DNA of 64,000 nt from Enterococcus termitis (GTDB lineage: Bacteria; Bacillota; Bacilli; Lactobacillales; Enterococcaceae): contig NZ_MIJY01000005.1 in assembly GCF_001730305.1 (NCBI RefSeq), positions 1 through 64,000 on the forward strand, given 5' to 3'. The position numbers and the translations under genes are program-made. This document shows positions 35,687 through 42,805 of this stretch, in pieces (position 1 is the stretch's first letter; the number at the start of each line of letters is the position of its first letter). The notes below the pieces were generated by a model, which saw nothing but the letters and a program-made list of their open reading frames with translations, was not told the origin of the DNA and searched no databases.

Positions 35687-36328
35687 TTAATTCCATCGTT
35701 CGTATCTTTTGCTTCTTTTATCTTTTATTCTATTTTTAGTGATCAAAGTAAGTTTGACTTCTTTGCAATTTTCTCCAATACTGTCATTTATTTTTAAACT
35801 TCTAGGAGTATATGTTTTTCTCCCATCCGAAGAATTTTCTGGAGTCAACTCAATACTATATGAGTTGCTCCCAGGGTACTTAAATATAATAAAATAAATA
35901 TTATCCCTTTCTAGCCTGAAGTGTTGTGGCCCCTCTGTAATAGTTGTATAGATAGTGCAGTCGATAATATTTAACATTTGATATAAAAATAGGCAGCCAA
36001 TTAATTTCTCTTGATTTTCATTAAACCATCCGCTGTCGCCTTTTTTTAATTTCTCTAAGTCCCAGTCTCTCTTTAAACCTTCAAAAATTGCTTCACTATG
36101 ATAGGTTGGCAACCCATAATGGTGATTCCTCGATAATCCCATTAAATGCGGAATATTCGTGTTAAGAAAGTTTATTTTTATTTCAGAAAAATCAGGTAGA
36201 TTTGTCGAATAAATATATTCAAACTGCGATACATACTTCTCTATTGAATTAACTAATTCACTCATTAAAATAAAGTTTGGATTAATATTTCCATCGAAAC
36301 TTTCCAACCATTTTTCATCGTAATTCAT
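35687..36328 (-). CDS. PBECR4-like nuclease, candidate toxin of RNA module B
   Basis: The 213-residue protein shows FLNTNIPHLMGLSRNHH, equivalent to NFMHLCGVKY of the module A protein, then TYHSEAIFEGLKRDWDLEKL and a later strand pair (YFIIFKYPG..., YSIELTPENS) followed by the ...RKTYTPRSLKI segment, comparable to NNKRYVPQSLL of A. Overall identity is low, so the two are distant relatives. GGAGG lies before the ATG and a terminator with nine T ends directly before that. Likely an RNase toxin controlled by the RNA upstream; the BECR-fold call is moderate. Confidence 0.6.
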   Translation of the reverse strand: MNYDEKWLESFDGNINPNFILMSELVNSIEKYVSQFEYIYSTNLPDFSEIKINFLNTNIPHLMGLSRNHHYGLPTYHSEAIFEGLKRDWDLEKLKKGDSGWFNENQEKLIGCLFLYQMLNIIDCTIYTTITEGPQHFRLERDNIYFIIFKYPGSNSYSIELTPENSSDGRKTYTPRSLKINDSIGENCKEVKLTLITKNRIKDKRSKRYERWN

Positions 36329-36339
36329 AATTTACCTCC

Positions 36340-36367
36340 AAAAAAAAAGAGAGGAAACCTCCTCTCT
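36340..36367 (-). terminator. Terminator between RNA B and its nuclease gene
   Basis: AGAGAGGA pairs with TCCTCTCT around GGTT and is followed by nine T, ending against the GGAGG of the nuclease gene. It limits nuclease expression to read-through. Confidence 0.92.
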
Positions 36368-36534
36368 TTTTCCACGAATTGGTTTCACCCATCGCTAACT
36401 ATCGCCCTATCTTACCTCAAGGGAAGGTAGTCCCACTAGTATTTTTCTTTCAACTAATAGTCAATTGAAAGCCCGTAGGCGAGTACAAGCCGTAGTCACT
36501 AGCCCGTAATTATATACTATTAATGTCTTTCTAC
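36368..36534 (-). ncRNA. Structured RNA (module B)
   Basis: From a strong promoter to the terminator there are about 165 nt without a coding frame. Visible structure: CTTTCAATTGACTATTAGTTGAAAG forms a hairpin (arms CTTTCAA/TTGAAAG, 36446-36470), and TACCT...AGGTA forms another (36412-36430). Partial repeats occur (TACGGGCT twice, CTAGTG twice). It shares GATAGTTAGCG with GATAGTTGGCG of RNA A. Candidate RNA antitoxin or regulatory leader. Confidence 0.6.
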
Positions 36535-36540
36535 ATAACT

Positions 36541-36569
36541 AATATAGCATCTTTTCTCATAATTGTCAA
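36541..36569 (-). promoter_or_regulatory. Promoter of RNA B
   Basis: On the minus strand TTGACA (36564-36569), 17 bases, TATATT (36541-36546): close to consensus, as expected for an abundantly made RNA. Confidence 0.85.
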
Positions 36570-36631
36570 AAGTTTTTACTATAATTTTTTCAATTTAAAA
36601 ATTATTTCTGAAAAACGATTAACAAATCTGA

Positions 36632-36735
36632 CTGAACGTACTTATGTCAGATTCTGATAAATTTATATGTAAAATTTACACAAAAAAAGTGATCTCTGCG
36701 CAGCTGCATATGATCACTTTTTCCTATACTCAAAA
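36632..36735. repeat. Copy 2 of a 100-bp intergenic element
   Basis: This element is homologous to 26715-26812. It contains AATCTGAC...GTCAGATT and the hairpin AAAAGTGATC...GATCACTTTT. In both places it lies upstream of a toxin-antitoxin promoter. Confidence 0.7.
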
Positions 36736-36790
36736 TTTACACAATAAGGATAAAATAAAAGGATCATTCTGTCCTTTTTTGAAATAGTTT

Positions 36791-36913
36791 TTAATATCCT
36801 TCATTGACAACCGTTCCTATTACTGCAATAAGCAATAGAACAAAAATCACGATCATTGCGATTTCTCCATTTCCGTTCGTCAACCAATCTAATGTAATAA
36901 AAAAGTTTTCCAT
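36791..36913 (-). CDS. Small single-helix membrane protein
   Basis: The 40-residue product begins MENFFITLDWLTNGNGEIAM, then a membrane helix, then VVNEGY. GAGGTGAAAGGA precedes the ATG. It is the last gene of the train of accessory genes that share the hairpin motif. A terminator-like stem (AAAAGGA/TCCTTTT, 36757-36777) follows. Function unknown. Confidence 0.65.
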   Translation of the reverse strand: MENFFITLDWLTNGNGEIAMIVIFVLLLIAVIGTVVNEGY

Positions 36914-36942
36914 TCCTTTCACCTCTCCCAAAAACCGTCGTT

Positions 36943-37476
36943 TTAGAATCCTTCATACTCAAAGCCTTCAGAAATAATCAATCGAAAAGGAAGCTGATAG
37001 TATTCATTACTTTTTTCTAGCAACAAAAATTTCTCTTTCTTCTTATTTGTGTAATTGCCAACTACCTTCCAATTTTTATGAAACCTTAATGATACCTCGT
37101 TATCTATATCAACTTTCACATAAAATTTATTTGCTTTATTAAATATTTTGAAAATGTGTGAGTACATCATTTTCCCTATCCCTTTCCCCCGCATTTCTGT
37201 TGCTATACATAAAGAACTTATATACTTGGCTGTACCAAATAATAGCTTAGACTTTGTGATTGTGTATTTTGTTACGTTTATTTCAGAAAAATCGCTCACA
37301 ATCGCTATGCCTATTAGTAGATTTTCATTCCAAAGACACCAAGTATTATTAATATTTTCCTTATCATAATAGGAATAAACAAAGCCTTGATTCTCATTTA
37401 CAACGTTCTTCAAATTACTGTTAATTAAATACTCTATTTTGCTGATATCTTTTTTTCGTGCTTTACAAAACCTCAC
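36943..37476 (-). CDS. GNAT-family acetyltransferase
   Basis: The 177-residue protein has the acetyl-CoA binding pattern of GNAT enzymes: SLCIATEMRGKGIGKMMYSH (residues about 90-109), preceded by LIGIAIVSDFSE and followed by FYVKVDIDNEVSLRFHKNWKVVG. The start is GTG 37476 with AAAGGAGA upstream. The substrate is unknown. Its start overlaps the end of the small AUA-start frame upstream. Confidence 0.85.
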   Translation of the reverse strand: MRFCKARKKDISKIEYLINSNLKNVVNENQGFVYSYYDKENINNTWCLWNENLLIGIAIVSDFSEINVTKYTITKSKLLFGTAKYISSLCIATEMRGKGIGKMMYSHIFKIFNKANKFYVKVDIDNEVSLRFHKNWKVVGNYTNKKKEKFLLLEKSNEYYQLPFRLIISEGFEYEGF

Positions 37477-37561
37477 TTATATTCTCCTTTCCCATAAACC
37501 ATTCTTTTAAGTAGAAGCTGTTAAAATCTATATCATTTATTTTCGTAACAATTTCATCTAT
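37463..37561 (-). CDS. Small frame with an ATA codon in start position
   Basis: 32 residues (DEIVTKINDIDFNSFYLKEW, then FMGKENISEVL) follow ATA at 37559-37561. AAAGGAAGATATTTC precedes the ATA, matching the leaders GAGAATTTC-ATG and GGACATTTC-ATG of neighbouring genes, so ATA sits where ATG is expected. Either an AUA start or a mutated gene. Its end overlaps the next gene by 14 bases. Confidence 0.4.
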   Translation of the reverse strand: MDEIVTKINDIDFNSFYLKEWFMGKENISEVL

Positions 37562-37583
37562 GAAATATCTTCCTTTCAGGTGA

Positions 37584-37763
37584 TTAATTGTTCAAGAACT
37601 GTCCAATCAAAGTGCGCTGCTTATTTAGTTCTCTTTCTAGTTCCATTTTTTGACTAGTTAATTTCCGAATGTATTGTTCTCTGCTTTTAGTTGGACTCAC
37701 TTCATATTTGATCAATTGCTTAGTTAATCTTTCGTCCAATTCATCGATTTTATCAGAAATCAT
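37584..37763 (-). CDS. Small coiled-coil protein, unknown function
   Basis: The 59-residue product (MISDKIDELDERLTKQLIKY...) is helical and charged. I start at ATG 37763, with AAAGGAGAATTTC directly before it; the upstream in-frame codons are translation of the shared hairpin leader. Family unknown. Confidence 0.65.
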   Translation of the reverse strand: MISDKIDELDERLTKQLIKYEVSPTKSREQYIRKLTSQKMELERELNKQRTLIGQFLNN

Positions 37764-37861
37764 GAAATTCTCCTTTCCCAAAAACCGTCGTTTTTACCTA
37801 ATTGAACAATGCTACTAATTTTGCTATATTAAATTAGTAGCAAAGAATATGGTAGTACATT

Positions 37862-38044
37862 TTATTTGTTACCTTTGGATCTGCTTTGTGAGCGCAAGGC
37901 AGATCTTTCTCTATCCTGATTCATAAATTCTTTGTCACATTCTATTTTCCACTCAGCATCTCCGTTATATGCTCCCTGGACAAACAACATAATCAATACC
38001 CCTCCAAAACTACCAAACATCATCCCTGCGATAAATATCATCAT
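37862..38044 (-). CDS. Small membrane protein, DUF3789-like
   Basis: The 60-residue product has one N-terminal helix (MMIFIAGMMFGSFGGVLIML) and a charged tail with RSQSRSKGNK. The size and glycine-rich helix resemble DUF3789 proteins of conjugative elements. AAAAGGTG precedes the start; either Met 1 or Met 2 is possible. Confidence 0.6.
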   Translation of the reverse strand: MMIFIAGMMFGSFGGVLIMLFVQGAYNGDAEWKIECDKEFMNQDRERSALRSQSRSKGNK

Positions 38045-38081
38045 TATTCTTTCACCTTTTCTTCTTTATTAAAAACCGTCG

Positions 38082-38855
38082 TTAATTTGCTATTTCCTTT
38101 AGTTGATTTTCTAGCTGCCTAATTTTCAACCAAGCCTCTCTTTTCAGCCGTCTTTCTTCTCTATAGTCTTCTTTGATCAGTACCACATCTTCCTTTAAAT
38201 ATTTGAGTTCTTGAGACAATATCGAAAGCACCAATTCCTTGTAATCTTCACTTACACTTGAATCGATTAAAAGGTTCAAGAATTTATTTTTGTCTTCAGC
38301 ATAAGTTTCCAACATGAAATCCACTAGGAAATCACTTTTTCCTTTGGCTGTCCTTTTCACTATTTCTTTCATCAACGTCTCTGTATTATAGATTGTCAGA
38401 CCTTTTTCTACTTGTTTTGCCTTAAAAACTTCTCTGTTCATTGATTTGATCAAATTTCTGAACAGAACATTTTCATCAATACTAAGTTCTTTTTTGCGAA
38501 TAGGCTTTGTCATCATTGAGATACTGCCCTTGTTGTAAGTGAGTACCCCGATATTTTTAGGAATATCGTTTTTAACTACGCTGTAGAGATCTGTAGGCAA
38601 AACAAAATAATTAAAATGTCCCAAAAAAGTAAGTTTATTCTTAGAGTAAAAATCTTGCTTGCTTACCTTTATTTCATAAAATCTCCAAATATTTTCGTAG
38701 CCCTTGCTACAATTCCCTTTTAACTCAACCGACAGTGTGTCCACAATGCCTGCTTTACTAGGCATTGTCACTTCCTCTACCAATATATGACCTAGATCGT
38801 AACAGTAATGATATAACGCTACTTCAATCTCTTTAGTAAGACTTGTCTTGCTCAC
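38082..38855 (-). CDS. Possible PD-(D/E)XK nuclease-like protein (MmcB-like)
   Basis: The N-terminal half has IVDTLSVELKG followed by IWRFYEIKVSKQDFYS, a D...ExK pattern resembling MmcB-type PD-(D/E)XK proteins. The C-terminal part is a long charged coiled coil (about 185-257). The start is GTG 38855 with AGAAGGTGAG upstream. No catalytic proof; it could act in DNA repair or processing on the element. Confidence 0.5.
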   Translation of the reverse strand: MSKTSLTKEIEVALYHYCYDLGHILVEEVTMPSKAGIVDTLSVELKGNCSKGYENIWRFYEIKVSKQDFYSKNKLTFLGHFNYFVLPTDLYSVVKNDIPKNIGVLTYNKGSISMMTKPIRKKELSIDENVLFRNLIKSMNREVFKAKQVEKGLTIYNTETLMKEIVKRTAKGKSDFLVDFMLETYAEDKNKFLNLLIDSSVSEDYKELVLSILSQELKYLKEDVVLIKEDYREERRLKREAWLKIRQLENQLKEIAN

Positions 38856-38921
38856 TGATTCTCACCTTCTTTCTTGTCCCAAAAACCGTCATTTTAGATA
38901 TTAACTATTTGTCCGTTACAC

Positions 38922-39299
38922 TCAATACTCCCCTATATAAATTTTGTAATCAACACACAAAGCTTCGATCTTGTACAACCAATAAAATCTGGTTTCGCTA
39001 GACTCTGGAGAGTTGTCTAAGAGTCGTCCTGTATAAACTAACGTATCCCCGCGATGTTGTTCTAACTTAGTTATTTTCGTAATACCGATACTATTATTCA
39101 AATGCTCTACGACAATCTCACCTTTTTGAAATTCCTTATCAAGAAAATCAATTGAAACATTTTTTGCAGTGAAATCCATCTTGTAGTTTTGATCAGTAAT
39201 AGGGTTTTCTTTTAGCTTTTCATATTTATTGATCAACTGATATAGCTCTTCTAAACTATTCGCTTGACCCTTTTCTAAAATCAATTCTTTTCTTTTCAT
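38922..39299 (-). CDS. Hypothetical protein
   Basis: The 125-residue protein starts at ATG 39299 (AGAGAAGGACATTTC before it). A helical N-terminus is followed by a beta-rich part (GEIVVEHLNNSIGITKITKL..., DTLVYTGRLLDN) that resembles small phage and plasmid YopX-type proteins only loosely. Function unknown. Confidence 0.55.
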   Translation of the reverse strand: MKRKELILEKGQANSLEELYQLINKYEKLKENPITDQNYKMDFTAKNVSIDFLDKEFQKGEIVVEHLNNSIGITKITKLEQHRGDTLVYTGRLLDNSPESSETRFYWLYKIEALCVDYKIYIGEY

Positions 39300-39338
39300 G
39301 AAATGTCCTTCTCTCATTCGATATTTTAAAAACCTTCG

Positions 39339-39452
39339 TTAATATAAATCCTCGATAGCACCTTCAGTCCAAAAATCAAAATTATCAATAATATGTATTT
39401 CGAAGAAAGATTCTGGATTTGAAATGCTTTTTATCACCGATAAACTAGAGCT
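39339..39452 (-). pseudogene. Gene fragment ending at a hairpin motif copy
   Basis: A 37-codon frame (SISNPESFFEIHIIDNFDFW, then TEGAIEDLY) is open after a stop, has no good start and ends in TAA inside a hairpin motif copy. It looks like the C-terminus of a deleted cassette gene. Confidence 0.4.
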
Positions 39453-39490
39453 TTATTCAGGCGAATCTTGTTTTCTTTTAAAACTTTTAT

Positions 39491-39536
39491 TGTGATTCTT
39501 CTTTGCCCCATATCTTTAGGACAAAGAAGAATCACA
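39491..39536. terminator. 15-bp perfect hairpin after the 39567-39836 gene
   Basis: TGTGATTCTTCTTTG pairs with CAAAGAAGAATCACA around 16 bases. It would end the transcript from the regulated promoter at 39871. Confidence 0.8.
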
Positions 39537-39566
39537 GTGCTATCTAAAATATTTTCTATTCCTTTC

Positions 39567-39836
39567 CTATATCTTTCTCAAAGCCAAACGTCTATAGTAC
39601 CCACTACCTTCAATGTGATATTGAGAACCTTCTACATTTACAGGTAACAGAAAATCCATTTGCCAACCGCTACAAACGATATCATCAACGTCTACATCTA
39701 CATTGTATTCATCTTCAAGAATATCCAATAAATCATCCATCGAAATCAGTAAATCATTGAAAAAGGCTCTTTCAAAATCACTTTTGAAATATGCTTTTAA
39801 ACGATTCTTTGCGACACCTATATCTTTATTTTCCAT
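39567..39836 (-). CDS. Small acidic protein, unknown function
   Basis: The 89-residue product has an acidic middle (DDLLDILEDEYNVDVDVDDI). It is preceded by a near-consensus promoter with an inverted repeat, divergent from the 65-residue gene on the plus strand, and followed by a strong terminator. It is thus a single-gene unit inside the accessory gene train. Confidence 0.6.
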   Translation of the reverse strand: MENKDIGVAKNRLKAYFKSDFERAFFNDLLISMDDLLDILEDEYNVDVDVDDIVCSGWQMDFLLPVNVEGSQYHIEGSGYYRRLALRKI

Positions 39837-39870
39837 ATTTGTAACATTCCTCTCAATATTTTATATCCTA

Positions 39871-39923
39871 ATTATATCAGCATATGCTTATATTGTAAAT
39901 GCTTTTTATAAGAATATGCTGAT
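39871..39923 (-). promoter_or_regulatory. Divergent promoter with inverted-repeat operator
   Basis: On the minus strand TTTACA (39894-39899), 17 bases, TATAAT (39871-39876). ATCAGCATAT (39876-39885) and ATATGCTGAT (39914-39923) form a 10-bp inverted repeat around the promoter. A plus-strand promoter for the 65-residue gene (TGGTACACT) lies just beyond. Confidence 0.75.
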
Positions 39924-39967
39924 TTTTTTCAATGGCTATGGTACACTAATCGTAGGAGGGGTTTTTA

Positions 39968-40165
39968 ATGACTGAATTGAAATCATCTGAAGCTCAAAGA
40001 AGGGCTAGCAAGAAGTATGATCAAAAAAACAAAGATAGCAAGCAATATAGAAATAAAAAATCAGCTACGAAAAGTTTCATTTCTATTGCAACAGACGAAG
40101 ACTTTGCCCTCGTTCAAGGTTGGGTAAATGATCGTTTATTAAAAAACAACACTACTTATGAATAA
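39968..40165 (+). CDS. Small basic protein, possible repressor
   Basis: The 65-residue product is very basic at the N-terminus (QRRASKKYDQKNKDSKQYRN) and ends in a short structured part (SFISIATDEDFALVQGWVND). It resembles small plasmid regulators of the CopG/ribbon type only in size and composition. GGAGGGG precedes the ATG. Its position opposite a palindromic operator suggests it regulates the divergent promoter. Confidence 0.6.
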   Translation: MTELKSSEAQRRASKKYDQKNKDSKQYRNKKSATKSFISIATDEDFALVQGWVNDRLLKNNTTYE

Positions 40166-40182
40166 ACGTAGTGTTGTTTTTT
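40141..40182. terminator. Bidirectional terminator after the 65-residue gene
   Basis: AAAAAACAACACTAC pairs with GTAGTGTTGTTTTTT (15 bp). It includes the stop region of the plus-strand gene and abuts a hairpin motif copy at 40191. Confidence 0.9.
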
Positions 40183-40209
40183 TGTTTCCCAAAAACTGTC
40201 GTATATAAA

Positions 40210-40563
40210 TCAACATTCTGTTTTTTTTATCGATTCAGCAATCGTCTGACAAGCAAACGTATTGTTTCTATTTTCATCACATTTTAATGTGGTATAAGTA
40301 GGAGTCAATTCTTTCTTATTTGAATCATAAGCCACTGTGAAATAATTAGAATTATCAAGAGCCTGACAGACATAAACACCAGCGATCGGGTATTCACTTA
40401 AAATAAAATCTTTGGGCATAAACCCCTCATTTCTTAACATTCTACTAATTTCTAGTAAATGTTCTTTTTCTAAACTATCAACTAGTTTTTCTCGTATTTT
40501 AGCCTTTGCTAAGCTCGTCCCTTCAATAGCTTTCCAATTGTCGGCATACACAAATTCGCTCAT
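40210..40563 (-). CDS. Hypothetical protein
   Basis: This 117-residue soluble protein (MSEFVYADNWKAIEGTSLAK...) has a beta-rich C-terminal half (AGVYVCQALDNSNYFTVAYD). No family recognised. Its stop is followed by a hairpin motif copy and the terminator of the convergent gene. Confidence 0.6.
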   Translation of the reverse strand: MSEFVYADNWKAIEGTSLAKAKIREKLVDSLEKEHLLEISRMLRNEGFMPKDFILSEYPIAGVYVCQALDNSNYFTVAYDSNKKELTPTYTTLKCDENRNNTFACQTIAESIKKTEC

Positions 40564-40614
40564 TATTTTTTTCCTTCCCTCCTTTTGCTATCCCAAAAAC
40601 CCTCATTCAACATA

Positions 40615-41097
40615 TTATTCATAGAGTATTGTTATCGCTTCAATGTATTTAGTCTGATAACTGGATACGCCTTCGTCATCCTCTATAACAAAATTTTCCA
40701 CTTCAAAAGGAATAATTGTAGTCAAAATATAGTCTCTAGTGGGTTGTTTAATTTTTTCCATTTCATGACTTAGTTCTTCTCCACTTCTCAAATACAAAGT
40801 AAGCCATTCAACTAGTGGTTCTTCATTTTCACTTGAATTACTATCATTATTATTAAATTCAAGTGGATATTTATAGAATTCTTCTTCAGATACCCATACA
40901 CTCCCATAGGTCTTAATGATTTGCTTAGCTTTGTTTTTGTAATTAAGTGGAAAAGTTGAACCTTCCTTTCTATATTTGTTTGAATCGTACACACATACTT
41001 CCAATTCATTGTCAACGTGTCTTTCTTTAAAAACTAACGGCAAACCATTAGCAGAATTAATTAAAGCAATCATTCTACTTTTCTTAGTTATATTCAT
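40615..41097 (-). CDS. Hypothetical protein
   Basis: 160 residues, acidic, soluble. The N-terminal part (SRMIALINSANGLPLVFKE) is followed by a low-complexity NNNDSNSSENEE segment. I do not recognise the family. Flanked by hairpin motif copies. Confidence 0.6.
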   Translation of the reverse strand: MNITKKSRMIALINSANGLPLVFKERHVDNELEVCVYDSNKYRKEGSTFPLNYKNKAKQIIKTYGSVWVSEEEFYKYPLEFNNNDSNSSENEEPLVEWLTLYLRSGEELSHEMEKIKQPTRDYILTTIIPFEVENFVIEDDEGVSSYQTKYIEAITILYE

Positions 41098-41131
41098 TCT
41101 TCTGTTGAGCTCCTTCCCAAAAAACGTTGTT

Positions 41132-41299
41132 CTATTTTTTATTGTCTTTAGATATGCTCATCCAAGCAACTGTCATGCCAAACAGGATAAATATATTACT
41201 CAAAGTTATTTTCTCAATTTTGTTCAAATTTTCTAAGAAAAAGATAGTTCCTGAAAGGAAAACCAATCTGCTTAAGAACTTTTCAAGTGTATCTATCAT
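41132..41299 (-). CDS. Small membrane protein
   Basis: The 55-residue product (MIDTLEKFLSRLVFLSGTIF...) has two short hydrophobic segments and ends SISKDNKK. GAGGTGAAATA precedes ATG 41299. It has the same length and layout as the product of 43449-43616. Confidence 0.65.
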   Translation of the reverse strand: MIDTLEKFLSRLVFLSGTIFFLENLNKIEKITLSNIFILFGMTVAWMSISKDNKK

Positions 41300-41339
41300 T
41301 ATTTCACCTCAACCTCATTTTGTCCTAAAAACCGTCATT

Positions 41340-41666
41340 TTAAAAATTTAGATCATAGTTACCATTTAATTCAACAATCAAGGACCTACGTAGACTAGAG
41401 ATAGCAAAAAAATTAGCTGTGTTTTTTACGTTATAAATTTCATCTGTTAAAAATAGTATTGGTGCAATTCCTTCAATAATTTCTAACGGTATGTGTTCTT
41501 CTAATATTATTTCCCCATTTTTATCAATATCAAAAATGGTATCCTTATTGTACCTAAATTTATCTAAAACAGGGGACCACGTATCTATGCCATAGTTACT
41601 ACAATTAACCACTGTATACTTAGCTTTACGTTCCTGTTTAAGTTTTCCTGTAATAAAAAGGTTCAT
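41340..41666 (-). CDS. Hypothetical protein
   Basis: The 108-residue product (MNLFITGKLKQERKAKYTVV...) is predicted soluble. Its ATG overlaps the stop of the P-loop gene (ATGA), so the two are coupled. Function unknown. Confidence 0.6.
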   Translation of the reverse strand: MNLFITGKLKQERKAKYTVVNCSNYGIDTWSPVLDKFRYNKDTIFDIDKNGEIILEEHIPLEIIEGIAPILFLTDEIYNVKNTANFFAISSLRRSLIVELNGNYDLNF

Positions 41667-42169
41667 ATTTTTTTCTCTTTCCAGTTAAAATTATTTAAAA
41701 CTTCGTTCAAAAATATATCTGCATTTATTTCAATGTTGACTGCGCTTCCTTTCTTTAATATTTTGATATACTCCTCAAAATTCAGGGTCAACATGTCAAT
41801 AAAAACTTTTGAGTTCCCACGCTCATTGAATCTATCAAGGTAATATTTTTCAAAGGCTTTTTTACTTGGGTAAATAGCTGTATAACTATATCCACGATCA
41901 ATAAGCTCGTCTATCACTAGCTCATTTGTGGGACATAGAATCATTATTTGCTCTTCAGTCTGTTTCTCTAAAAAGTCTACATAATTCTTTGGAAAGTCAG
42001 GGTTTCTTTTCCGGACATCATCCCTTCCCTTTAATTCTTCATCATGCCAATCCTTTGCAACATCATCGTAAATCCATTCATATTTAAGTGTTTCCAAGTC
42101 GATAATATTGGGATTATCTTGAGCTAGTGTTGTTTTTCCCATGCCAGAAAACACAAAAATCAACATCAC
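41663..42169 (-). CDS. P-loop kinase-like protein
   Basis: The N-terminal MLIFVFSGMGKTTLA is a Walker A-like loop (with Val where Gly is usual), followed by NIIDLETLKYEW (a Walker B-type Asp) and a later NELVIDELIDRGYSYTAIYP strand. This is the pattern of small phage nucleotide or polynucleotide kinases. GTG 42169 is preceded by AAAGGATGA. Substrate unknown. Confidence 0.65.
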   Translation of the reverse strand: MMLIFVFSGMGKTTLAQDNPNIIDLETLKYEWIYDDVAKDWHDEELKGRDDVRKRNPDFPKNYVDFLEKQTEEQIMILCPTNELVIDELIDRGYSYTAIYPSKKAFEKYYLDRFNERGNSKVFIDMLTLNFEEYIKILKKGSAVNIEINADIFLNEVLNNFNWKEKKI

Positions 42170-42206
42170 AAATCATCATCCTTTCATATATCAAAAACCA
42201 TTGTTT

Positions 42207-42776
42207 TTAGTTTTTAAGTTTATCCATCGACATATTTTTGAGTAATGAACTAATTGTCCACTTAACTCCATTTGGTCGTATCCCATTATTAATTCTCTCC
42301 TGGATTCGCAAAGCAGAAGAATATATATTCCTCAAATCTTGGATATCTCCAGCGATAGTATTATCACATGAAATAATACTATCACTTTGCAAATTAACTA
42401 CATAAAAAGGTATATCTTTCAATTGTTGTCCGCCACGCAGTATATATGCTAGTGTCGTGTGTGTATTATCACACCAAAACCTACCATATTTATCCATGAC
42501 TACTCGTACTGGTCTTAAAAAATCTTTAGTTGTTGCCATCTCTAAAATTCTATTAATCTCTTCAGAATGAGTTGCTCTTCTATGAGATCCTAAAACAACT
42601 TTTTCGTATCCACAACTTATTGCTTCTCTGTATATTTTTGTCGATAGATCATCTTTTATATAGCAAATATGTTTACATTCAAGTTGTTCTAATGGATAAT
42701 TTTTTATGAAGCTATCAACTTGATCAAGTGTCAACTCTTTATATTCAATTTTTAAACCATACTTACCTGTTCTCAT
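42207..42776 (-). CDS. ParB/sulfiredoxin-like fold protein
   Basis: The 189-residue protein has RPVRVVMDKYGRFWCDNTHT followed by TLAYILRGGQQLKDIPFYVV, resembling the ParB N-terminal (sulfiredoxin-like) fold. I start at ATG 42776 (AAAGGAATTTATT upstream); the in-frame codons before it are the translated hairpin leader. It lies between two P-loop kinase-like genes. The call is moderate. Confidence 0.5.
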   Translation of the reverse strand: MRTGKYGLKIEYKELTLDQVDSFIKNYPLEQLECKHICYIKDDLSTKIYREAISCGYEKVVLGSHRRATHSEEINRILEMATTKDFLRPVRVVMDKYGRFWCDNTHTTLAYILRGGQQLKDIPFYVVNLQSDSIISCDNTIAGDIQDLRNIYSSALRIQERINNGIRPNGVKWTISSLLKNMSMDKLKN

Positions 42777-42805
42777 AATAAATTCCTTTCCCAAAATCGT
42801 TATTT

